Shown here in pieces: positions 57,439 to 64,000 of a DNA stretch of 64,000 nt. Below the pieces are notes generated by a model. It searched no databases and had not been told where the DNA came from. It saw nothing but the letters and a program-made list of their open reading frames with translations. Numbering within the stretch: position 1 is the stretch's first letter; each line of letters opens with the position of its first letter. Made by a program: the position numbers and the translations under genes. Source of the DNA: Lysobacter arenosi (GTDB taxonomy: Bacteria; Pseudomonadota; Gammaproteobacteria; Xanthomonadales; Xanthomonadaceae); the NCBI RefSeq assembly GCF_016613475.2, contig NZ_CP071517.1, positions 1,798,001 to 1,862,000 of the forward strand, in the 5' to 3' direction.

Positions 57439-58323
57439 TTACTTCTCGCGCGCGAACAGCGCGTCGAGCTTGTCTTCGTACGCGTGGTAGCCCAGGTAGT
57501 CATAGAGCTCCGCGCGCGTCTGCAACGTCGGCACGAGGCTCTTCTGCGTGCCTTCGCGGCGCACCGTCTCGTAGAAGTTCAACGCCGCCTTGTTCATGGC
57601 GCGATAGGCGCCGCAGCAGTACAGGGCGATGTCGACACCGGCCTCGCGCAGCTCGTCGGTGGTGAAGAACGGAGTGGAACCGAACTCGGTCAGGTTGGCC
57701 AGGATCGGCACCTTCACCGCGGCCTTGAAGCGGCGGTAATCCTCGAGCGTGTTCATCGCCTCGGGGAAGATCATGTCGGCGCCGGCTTCGACGTAGGCGC
57801 AGGCGCGCTCGATCGCCGAATCAATGCCTTCGACCGCGGCCGCATCGGTGCGGGCCATGATCACGAAGCTGCTGTCGGTGCGCGCATCGACGGCCGACTT
57901 CACGCGGTCGACCATTTCCGAAGTCGGCACCACTTCCTTGCCCGGGCGATGGCCGCAACGCTTCTGGCCGACCTGGTCTTCCATGTGCACGGCGGCGACG
58001 CCGACGTTGATGAAGGACTTGATGGTGCGGCCGATGTTGAACGCGCCGCCCCAGCCGGTGTCGATGTCGACCAGCAACGGCATCTGCGTGGCGTCGACAA
58101 TGCGGCGCGCGTCGGTGAGCACGTCTTCCATCGTGCTGATGCCCAGGTCCGGCACGCCGAGCGAGTTGGCGGCGACGCCGCCACCGGACAGGTACAGCGC
58201 CTTGTAACCCACGCGCTTGGCCATCAGGCCGGCGTAGGCAGTGATGGCACCCATCACCTGCAGCGGGGATTCTTCAGAAACGGCGGCGCGGAAACGAGCA
58301 CCGGCGGAGGCTTGCGAAGTCAT
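57439..58323 (-). CDS. prpB: Methylisocitrate lyase
   Basis: 294 residues, the length of E. coli PrpB (296). Splits 2-methylisocitrate into pyruvate and succinate. Catalytic motif [11 protein letters not shown] with the active Cys (about residue 123), Mg site [12 protein letters not shown], and [15 protein letters not shown] precedes the ATG at 58321-58323. Downstream of prpE by 97 bp and upstream of prpC, all leftward. Confidence 0.96.
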   Translation of the reverse strand: MTSQASAGARFRAAVSEESPLQVMGAITAYAGLMAKRVGYKALYLSGGGVAANSLGVPDLGISTMEDVLTDARRIVDATQMPLLVDIDTGWGGAFNIGRTIKSFINVGVAAVHMEDQVGQKRCGHRPGKEVVPTSEMVDRVKSAVDARTDSSFVIMARTDAAAVEGIDSAIERACAYVEAGADMIFPEAMNTLEDYRRFKAAVKVPILANLTEFGSTPFFTTDELREAGVDIALYCCGAYRAMNKAALNFYETVRREGTQKSLVPTLQTRAELYDYLGYHAYEDKLDALFAREK

Positions 58324-58420
58324 GTCATCTCCTGGTTGAAGGGGCATTTTAGGCCACCTCGGGGGAGAGCGTCGGACACCTTCACCGGCATGTCGCGATT
58401 TGATAACTCAGTTGCCCGGA

Positions 58421-60319
58421 TCAGTTGCCCGAGTCCGCCCCCCGCTCCAGCGCCCGCCGCACCTCTTCCAGCGCCCCCGGATCATCCAGGGTCGACAGGT
58501 CGCCCGGGTCGCGGTGCTCGGCCAACGCCTGGAGCGAGCGCCGCAGCAACTTGCCCGATCGCGTCTTGGGCAAGGCGTTGACGACATACACCCGCGCCGG
58601 CCGGGCCACCCCGCCCAGCTGCTCGACCACCCGCTGCTGCATGCTCGCCGCCGCCTCCGCCGCGGACTCGCCGCCCAGGGCCTGCTTCAACGTGGCGAAC
58701 ACCACCGGCACCTGCCCCTTTAGCTCGTCATGCACGCCGATCACCGCCGCCTCGGCGACGCTGGGATGGGTCGAGCACGACTCCTCGATCTCGCGCGTAC
58801 CCAGGCGATGACCGGCGACGTTGATGACATCGTCAGTGCGGCCGAGGATGAAGGTGTAGCCGTCCTCGTCGCGGATCGCCCAGTCGAGGGAGCTATATAC
58901 CAATTGCTTGAAATGACTGAAGTAGCTCGACAGGAACCTGGCATCGTCGTTCCACACCGTGGTCAGGCACCCCGGTGGCAGCGGCGGTTCGATCACCAGG
59001 ACGCCCTTCTGCCCCGGCGCCACGTCGTCACCGCTGTTGTCGTCGATCACGCGCAGCTTGTAGCCCGGCGTCGGCAGGCCGGGCGAGCCGAACTTCACCG
59101 GCTTCAGGTCCAGGCCCGGCATCAGCGACAGCACCGGCCAACCGGTTTCGGTCTGCCAGTAGTTGTCGATGATGGTCTTGCCGATGCCGTCGGTGATCCA
59201 GTGCGCGGTCGGCTCGTCGAGCGGCTCACCGGCGAGGAACAACCAGTGCAGTTTCGACAGATCGTGCTTCGTCAGCCACGATGGATCCTGCTTCTTCAGC
59301 ACGCGGATGCCGGTCGGCGAGGAGAACATCGTGCGCACGCCGTACTGCTCGCAGATGCGCCACCAGATGCCCGGATCCGGGTTGGTCGGAAGGCCTTCGT
59401 ACAGCACCGATGTCGCGCCGGCGATGAGCGGGCCGTAGACGTTGTACGAATGCCCGACCGCCCAGCCGACATCGGACGTCGAGAACATCACCTGGCCGGC
59501 GCGCACGTCGTAGATCGACCACATCGACAGCGCCATCGCCACCGCATAGCCACCGACATCGCGCTGCACGCCCTTGGGCTTGCCGGTGGTGCCTGAGGTG
59601 TAGAGCAGGTAACTGGGCTCGTTCGATTCAAGCCACTCGACCTCGACCCGCGCGCCTTCATGCTTCGCGCGCAACACGGCGTAATCGACATCGCGACCTT
59701 CCACGATGTTGTATCCCGGATCGAGCCCGCGACTGACGACCAGCACGTGCGGCGGCGGCGATGCCGCCTCCTCGCAGGCGGCATCGACCAGCGGCTTGTA
59801 GGCGATGACCTTGCCGCCGCGCATGCCGGCGTCGGCGCATATCAACAGCTTCGGCTTGGCGTCGTCGATGCGCAGCGCCAGGTTGTGCGCGGCGAACCCG
59901 CCGAACACGACCGAATGCACCGCACCGATGCGTGCGCAGGCGAGCATCGCGAACACCGCCTCGGCCATGTTCGGCATGTAGATCACGACGCGGTCGCCAC
60001 GCCCGACACCCAGCGACTTGAGCACGGCGGCGAAGGTGTTCACTTCGGCGTGCAGTTCGCGGTAGCTGATTTCGCGGGTGAGGTTGGTTTCAGACGAGAT
60101 CGCGACCAGCGCCAGCTGTTCGCCGCGTTCGCCGAGGTGGCGATCGACCGCGTTGTAGCAAAGATTGGTTTCGCCACCGGCGAACCACTTGCGGAACGGC
60201 GGGTTGGAGTAGTCGAGCACCTGCTGCGGCGGCTTGTGCCAGTGGATCGCCCTCGCCTGCTCGGCCCAGAACTCCTCGGGCTGTTCGATCGAGCGGCGGT
60301 AGAACTCCTCGTAACCCAT
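58421..60319 (-). CDS. prpE: Propionate--CoA ligase
   Basis: 632 residues. Adenylate-forming enzyme that activates propionate to propionyl-CoA. MGYEEFYRRSIEQPEEFW is typical of PrpE rather than Acs; ATP loop YTSGTTGKPKG, the A5 region NYWQTETGWPV, and the C-terminal catalytic lysine in PKTRSGKLLRR. Substrate choice over acetate is inferred from the neighbours prpB and prpC. Start at ATG 60317-60319 with GGAGGTGCC upstream. A terminator separates it from mdh. Confidence 0.93.
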   Translation of the reverse strand: MGYEEFYRRSIEQPEEFWAEQARAIHWHKPPQQVLDYSNPPFRKWFAGGETNLCYNAVDRHLGERGEQLALVAISSETNLTREISYRELHAEVNTFAAVLKSLGVGRGDRVVIYMPNMAEAVFAMLACARIGAVHSVVFGGFAAHNLALRIDDAKPKLLICADAGMRGGKVIAYKPLVDAACEEAASPPPHVLVVSRGLDPGYNIVEGRDVDYAVLRAKHEGARVEVEWLESNEPSYLLYTSGTTGKPKGVQRDVGGYAVAMALSMWSIYDVRAGQVMFSTSDVGWAVGHSYNVYGPLIAGATSVLYEGLPTNPDPGIWWRICEQYGVRTMFSSPTGIRVLKKQDPSWLTKHDLSKLHWLFLAGEPLDEPTAHWITDGIGKTIIDNYWQTETGWPVLSLMPGLDLKPVKFGSPGLPTPGYKLRVIDDNSGDDVAPGQKGVLVIEPPLPPGCLTTVWNDDARFLSSYFSHFKQLVYSSLDWAIRDEDGYTFILGRTDDVINVAGHRLGTREIEESCSTHPSVAEAAVIGVHDELKGQVPVVFATLKQALGGESAAEAAASMQQRVVEQLGGVARPARVYVVNALPKTRSGKLLRRSLQALAEHRDPGDLSTLDDPGALEEVRRALERGADSGN

Positions 60320-60395
60320 CGCGGCACCTCCACGGCTATCCCGTCGAGGCTAGTACCAGCGGCGGAAGGAAGCGTTACGACCTTGGTCGATAACC

Positions 60396-60424
60396 AAAAA
60401 AAGGCGGCCCGAAGGCCGCCTTTT
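60396..60424. terminator. Bidirectional intrinsic terminator between mdh and prpE
   Basis: AAAAAAAGGCGGCC-cgaa-GGCCGCCTTTT: 7-bp GC stem with long A/T runs; serves the leftward mdh mRNA. Confidence 0.92.
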
Positions 60425-60457
60425 CAGCGCAACCGGCACGCAGCCGGCAGCAATCAA

Positions 60458-61444
60458 TCAACCCAGCAGGTGGGCAACGCCGGCGCGCTCTTCTTCCAGC
60501 TCGGCCAGCGTCTTGTCCATGGCCGCGCGGCTGAACTCGTCGACTGGCAGGCCTTCGACGCGGGTGTACTCGCCGTTGGCGGTGGTCACCGGCACGCCGT
60601 AAAGCACGCCTTCCGGAATGCCGTAGCTGCCGTCCGACGGCACGCCCATCGTCACCCACTTGCCGTTGCTGCCCAGCACCCAGTCACGGATGTGGTCGAT
60701 GGCGGCGTTGGCAGCCGAAGCGGCCGACGACAGGCCACGCGCCTCGATGATCGCCGCGCCGCGCTTGGCGACCTGCGGGATGAACGTGTTGGCGTTCCAG
60801 TCGGCGTCGTTGATCTTGTCCTTCAGCGAGGCACCGTTGACCGTGGCGAAGCGGTAGTCCGGGTACATGGTCGGGCTGTGGTTGCCCCACACGACCAGCT
60901 TCTCGATGTCGGCCACGGCCACGCCGGCCTTGGAAGCCAGCTGCGACAGCGCGCGGTTGTGGTCCAGGCGCAGCATCGCGGTGAAGTTCTTCGCCGGCAG
61001 GTCCGGCGCCGACTTCATGGCGATGTAGGCATTGGTGTTGGCCGGGTTGCCGACGACCAGCACCTTGACGTTGCGCGAAGCGACCTTGTTCAGCGCGGCG
61101 CCCTGGGCGGTGAAGATCTTGGCGTTCTCCAGCAGCAGGTCCTTGCGCTCCATGCCCGGGCCGCGCGGACGCGCGCCGACCAGCAGGGCGATGTCGGCGT
61201 CCTTGAACGCGACCTCGGCGTCATCGGTGCCGACCATGCCGGCCAGCAGCGGGAACGCGCAGTCTTCCAGCTCCATCATCACGCCCTTGAGCGCGGCCTG
61301 GGCCTTCTCCATCGGCAGCTCGAGCATCTGCAGGATGACGGGCTGGTCCTTGCCGAGCATTTCGCCGGAAGCGATGCGGAACAGCAGCGAGTAGCCGATC
61401 TGGCCGGCAGCACCGGTAACGGCAACGCGGACGGGGGTCTTCAT
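60458..61444 (-). CDS. mdh: Malate dehydrogenase
   Basis: 328 residues, the lactate-dehydrogenase-like bacterial/cytosolic-type MDH (about 328). NAD loop [20 protein letters not shown] in part GAAGQIG, substrate Arg in [11 protein letters not shown], catalytic pair Asp in LDHNRA and His in [13 protein letters not shown]. Supplies oxaloacetate, the cosubstrate of PrpC. Own terminator; single-gene unit. Confidence 0.97.
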   Translation of the reverse strand: MKTPVRVAVTGAAGQIGYSLLFRIASGEMLGKDQPVILQMLELPMEKAQAALKGVMMELEDCAFPLLAGMVGTDDAEVAFKDADIALLVGARPRGPGMERKDLLLENAKIFTAQGAALNKVASRNVKVLVVGNPANTNAYIAMKSAPDLPAKNFTAMLRLDHNRALSQLASKAGVAVADIEKLVVWGNHSPTMYPDYRFATVNGASLKDKINDADWNANTFIPQVAKRGAAIIEARGLSSAASAANAAIDHIRDWVLGSNGKWVTMGVPSDGSYGIPEGVLYGVPVTTANGEYTRVEGLPVDEFSRAAMDKTLAELEEERAGVAHLLG

Positions 61445-61501
61445 GGGTAACTCCTGAAATGAAAAGCGGGGCGACCGGCGCCCCGCAATGGATCACGAAA
61501 T

Positions 61502-62707
61502 TTAGGAAAGCTCTGCGAAGAATTCCTGGAAACGCTGCAGGCCCGGAGCGAGCTGCGGCGTCGGACAGGTGTAGCTGATGCGCAGGGCGCGCGGCTCGCC
61601 GAACGCCGAACCCGGCACGCAGGCCACGCCCTTGGCTTCCAGCAGCGCATTGCAGAAGTCGACGTCGTTGCCGATCTTCGTACCGGTCGGACCGTGGGTC
61701 TTGCCGAAGGCGACGCTGATGTCCGGGAACACGTAGAACGCGCCCTGCGGACGCGGGCAGATCACACCCGGGATCGAATCCATCACCGCCATCACCTGGT
61801 CGCGCTTGGCCTCGAACTCGGCGCACTTGGCCGTCGGCACGTCCTGCGGACCCGACAGCGCGGCGACCGCAGCGGCGCTGACGATCTCCGGGATGTTGGT
61901 GATGTGGTTGGAGTTCATCGTCACGATCGACTGCGCGACCGCTTCCGGACCGGCCATGAAGCCCACGCGCCAACCCGGCATGCCGTAGGTCTTGGACAGC
62001 GAGTCGATGAAGATCACGCGCTCGCGCAGTTCCGGACGGGCGTGCACGAAGTTGTGGTAGCCCAGGCCGTCGAACACCATCCGGTTGTAGATGTCGTCGG
62101 TAATGACCCAGGTGTCCGGGTACTTGGCAACGACGTCGGCCAGCGCGTCGATCTCTTCCTTCGAATAGACCATGCCGGTCGGGTTCGAGGGATTGTTGAA
62201 CAGGAAGACCTTGGGCTTCTTCGCCAGCGCGACGTCGAGCTGCGCCGGGGTGAGCTTGTAGTCCTGCGAGGCCGGGCACGGCAGCAGGTCGATCTTCGCG
62301 TTGACGATGTCGGCGATGTCGAGATAGCTCGTCCAGTACGGCGTCGGGAAGACGATCGTGTCGCCTTCGTCGAGCAGCGCTTCGGCGAGGTTGTAGATGA
62401 CGTGCTTGGCGCCGATGCCGGTGGCGATGTTGACGCGGCCGTAGCCGGTCAGGCCGATCTTCGCCATGTGCTCGATGAAAGCATCGAGCATCGCGTCCGC
62501 GCCGCGATTGCTGCCGTACTGGCCGCTGTCCTTGCTCAGCGCATCACGCGCCGCGGCATAGACATGGTCACCGGGGAGGAAGTTGGGAACACCAATCGAG
62601 AAACTGATGATGTCGCGGCCTTCGGCTTTGAGCCGCTTGGCCTTCTCGGCAACCTGCATGATCGCGCTGGGCTTGGCGCGACCGATGCGCCGGGCAAGCT
62701 GGGGCAT
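61502..62707 (-). CDS. PLP-dependent class I aminotransferase
   Basis: 401 residues. Fold type I aminotransferase; PLP lysine in DSLSKTYGMPGWR (about residue 242), NNPSNPTG for the PLP/substrate Asn, YSKEEI and the C-terminal Arg in ALRISYTCPTP. It resembles the Igamma aspartate/prephenate aminotransferases, so aspartate or aromatic amino-donor use is likely. Start at ATG 62705-62707. It is leftward, 57 bp ahead of mdh, so oxaloacetate/aspartate exchange may be coexpressed. Confidence 0.9.
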   Translation of the reverse strand: MPQLARRIGRAKPSAIMQVAEKAKRLKAEGRDIISFSIGVPNFLPGDHVYAAARDALSKDSGQYGSNRGADAMLDAFIEHMAKIGLTGYGRVNIATGIGAKHVIYNLAEALLDEGDTIVFPTPYWTSYLDIADIVNAKIDLLPCPASQDYKLTPAQLDVALAKKPKVFLFNNPSNPTGMVYSKEEIDALADVVAKYPDTWVITDDIYNRMVFDGLGYHNFVHARPELRERVIFIDSLSKTYGMPGWRVGFMAGPEAVAQSIVTMNSNHITNIPEIVSAAAVAALSGPQDVPTAKCAEFEAKRDQVMAVMDSIPGVICPRPQGAFYVFPDISVAFGKTHGPTGTKIGNDVDFCNALLEAKGVACVPGSAFGEPRALRISYTCPTPQLAPGLQRFQEFFAELS

Positions 62708-62890
62708 CGCGGGAACCTCTGGGAGTCGATGTGGGGTCGCTGTGGGCGGCACGAGAACCAGCCGCCATCGAGCCGCGAAATGTTAGCACGGAGGCGCCCG
62801 CCGCCTCGTTGCAGGGATGAGTCAGAACGTCCGCCGGACGGCCCGGGAAGCCCAGACACAGCCCACGAGCGATGGCCCCAAAAGGCAAAC

Positions 62891-62919
62891 GCCCGCCCCG
62901 GCAAAGCCGGAGCGGGCGC
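62891..62919 (-). terminator. Intrinsic terminator after the cyclophilin gene
   Basis: CGCCCGCCCCGGC-aaa-GCCGGAGCGGGCG, 12 of 13 paired, read leftward into TTTGCCTTTT. Confidence 0.88.
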
Positions 62920-62944
62920 CTTCACGCAGTCGGCAGACGCCGCC

Positions 62945-63451
62945 TTACGGGCGGGCGTTCTGGTCCAGCGTCTTGTTCCATTCCGCTACGCGGTCAGCCT
63001 TGGCGGCCAGCACGGCAGCGGTATCGCCCTCGATCTTGACCGACTTGATCGTGTCGCCCTGCTTGACGCTGTCGACGATCTGCTGGCCTTCCAGCACCTT
63101 GCCGAAGACGGTGTGCTTGCCGTCCAGCCACGGGCACGGGACGTGGGTGATGAAGAACTGGCTGCCATTGGTGCCCGGGCCGGCATTGGCCATCGACAGC
63201 ACGCCGCGCTCGTGGCTCAGGCCATTGCGGGCCTCGTCCTCGAAGCGGTAGCCGGGGCCGCCGGTGCCGGTGCCCAGCGGGCAGCCGCCCTGGACCATGA
63301 AATCGTTGATGACGCGGTGGAAGCTCAGGCCGTCATAGAAGCCGCGCTGGGCCAGGTTGACGAAGTTGGCGACCGTCAGCGGCGCCTTGTCGGCGGCGAG
63401 TTCGATGCGGATCGGACCGCGGTCGGTGTCGAAGGTGGCGATCAGGCTCAT
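62945..63451 (-). CDS. ppiB: Peptidyl-prolyl isomerase, cyclophilin type
   Basis: 168 residues, cytoplasmic (no signal peptide). Cyclophilin signature [18 protein letters not shown], then [28 protein letters not shown] and [12 protein letters not shown]; the catalytic Arg is in FHRV. Catalyses proline cis-trans isomerisation in protein folding. AGGAGA precedes the ATG at 63449-63451. Lone gene. Confidence 0.93.
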   Translation of the reverse strand: MSLIATFDTDRGPIRIELAADKAPLTVANFVNLAQRGFYDGLSFHRVINDFMVQGGCPLGTGTGGPGYRFEDEARNGLSHERGVLSMANAGPGTNGSQFFITHVPCPWLDGKHTVFGKVLEGQQIVDSVKQGDTIKSVKIEGDTAAVLAAKADRVAEWNKTLDQNARP

Positions 63452-63614
63452 GAATCCGTCTCCTGGGACGTGGGGCAGTTGGGTGGGGCTAGGCAAAAGC
63501 GGGGGGAAAGTCGCAAAAGCGTTCAGACTTGCCGTTCAGATGGCGGCGTCCGGGCCAATAGACAAGGGTACTTGCAGAGCCTCCACCTGAACAGGCAGAG
63601 GTAATCATTGACAG

Positions 63615-63620
63615 GTATAA
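63615..63620 (+). promoter_or_regulatory. -10 box of typA
   Basis: TATAAT about 48 nt before the ATG. A TTGACA lies just 2 nt upstream of it, too close to be its -35; the true -35 is unclear. A GCCGG/CCGGC stem followed by TTTTC lies in the leader (63647-63665). Confidence 0.5.
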
Positions 63621-63667
63621 TGCCCGGCTACCTCCTCGCCCGAGTGCCGGTCTGCCGGCCTTTTCGC

Positions 63668-64000
63668 ATGTCCATCGAACGCCTCCGCAATATCGCCATC
63701 GTCGCCCACGTCGACCATGGCAAGACCACTCTCGTCGACTGCCTGCTCAAGCAGTCGGGCACCCTGTCCGAACGCACGGTGCTGGCCGAGCGCGCGATGG
63801 ACAGCAATGACCAGGAAAAGGAACGTGGCATCACGATCCTTGCCAAGAACACCGCCATCACCTGGCAGGGCAACCGCATCAACATCGTCGACACCCCGGG
63901 CCACGCCGACTTCGGCGGTGAGGTCGAGCGCGTGCTGTCGATGGTCGACTCGGTGCTGATCCTCGTCGACGCGATGGACGGCCCGATGCCGCAGACCCGC
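63668..64000 (+). CDS. typA: Translational GTPase TypA/BipA (5' part, cut by window edge)
   Basis: First 111 codons. Ribosome-binding GTPase involved in 50S assembly and stress or cold growth. G1 [14 protein letters not shown]2 [14 protein letters not shown], and G3 [17 protein letters not shown] are seen; ILAKNTAI distinguishes BipA from LepA and EF-G. The rest lies beyond position 64000. Start at ATG 63668. Confidence 0.95.
   Translation, partial: MSIERLRNIAIVAHVDHGKTTLVDCLLKQSGTLSERTVLAERAMDSNDQEKERGITILAKNTAITWQGNRINIVDTPGHADFGGEVERVLSMVDSVLILVDAMDGPMPQTR

Noticed and set aside
63608..63620. TTGACA next to TATAAT as a full promoter for typA
   Set aside because: Only 2 nt separate the two hexamers, so they cannot be the -35 and -10 of one promoter.

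Overview
The window is GC-rich chromosomal DNA from a gammaproteobacterium of the Lysobacterales (Xanthomonadales), most likely Lysobacter or a close relative. Pointers are the TonB-dependent receptors, two tandem S46 dipeptidyl-peptidases, tandem OmpA-like porins with thrombospondin type-3 repeats, an NPP-type lipoprotein phosphodiesterase, a complete hut-type route through HutF, and the kinds of intergenic palindromes common in this order. I see no rRNA, tRNA, CRISPR, prophage or insertion sequence. Almost everything is core or lineage-core metabolism.

Layout. 1-6.9 kb: 5'-part of a TonB receptor (runs off the left edge), a repeat-rich spacer, hutU, a TetR regulator and small secreted proteins. 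7-15 kb: NPP phosphodiesterase, tautomerase, an Ada/AraC/AlkA fusion overlapping ogt, then hutF and hutI (divergent), a secreted dipeptidase and ribosomal protein THX. 15.4-21 kb: zinc island - a MerC-type membrane protein and a ZnuD-like receptor diverge from one perfect Zur-type palindrome, and zur itself lies 2.4 kb beyond the receptor, behind a frameshifted marR and its MFS partner. 21-29.7 kb: gltX, lpxH, then the leftward folC-SPOR-cvpA-purF-rraB-DUF455 cluster. 29.7-38 kb: phosphatase, DUF3224 protein, two S46 peptidases, tdh and kbl (threonine to glycine plus acetyl-CoA). 38-43 kb: two paralogous secreted proteins flanking a pseudouridine synthase, and two OmpA-like porins that share an almost identical 3' half. 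43-55 kb: prpD, LigB-type dioxygenase, LysR, and a four-gene MFS/SGNH/AKR/ADH run, then FadH, a small SleB-like hydrolase with a long leader, and a GST. 55-64 kb: prpC, prpB, prpE, mdh, an aminotransferase, a cyclophilin and the start of typA/bipA.

How it fits together. The gene set suits an organism living on protein and amino acids: S46 and renal-type peptidases release dipeptides and amino acids; hutU/I/F degrade histidine; tdh/kbl degrade threonine; prpE/C/D/B and mdh handle propionyl-CoA and feed the TCA cycle; FadH serves unsaturated fatty acid oxidation.

The most unusual signals are non-coding or at the nucleotide level: a 115-bp intergenic element present three times whose hairpins show compensatory base changes, a 27-bp-armed stem-loop, a set of genes whose -10 box lies only 6-7 nt before the start codon (probable leaderless mRNAs), two apparent frameshifts (marR and the SGNH esterase signal peptide), and near-identity confined to the 3' half of the OmpA tandem. 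No obviously new defence or biosynthetic system was found.
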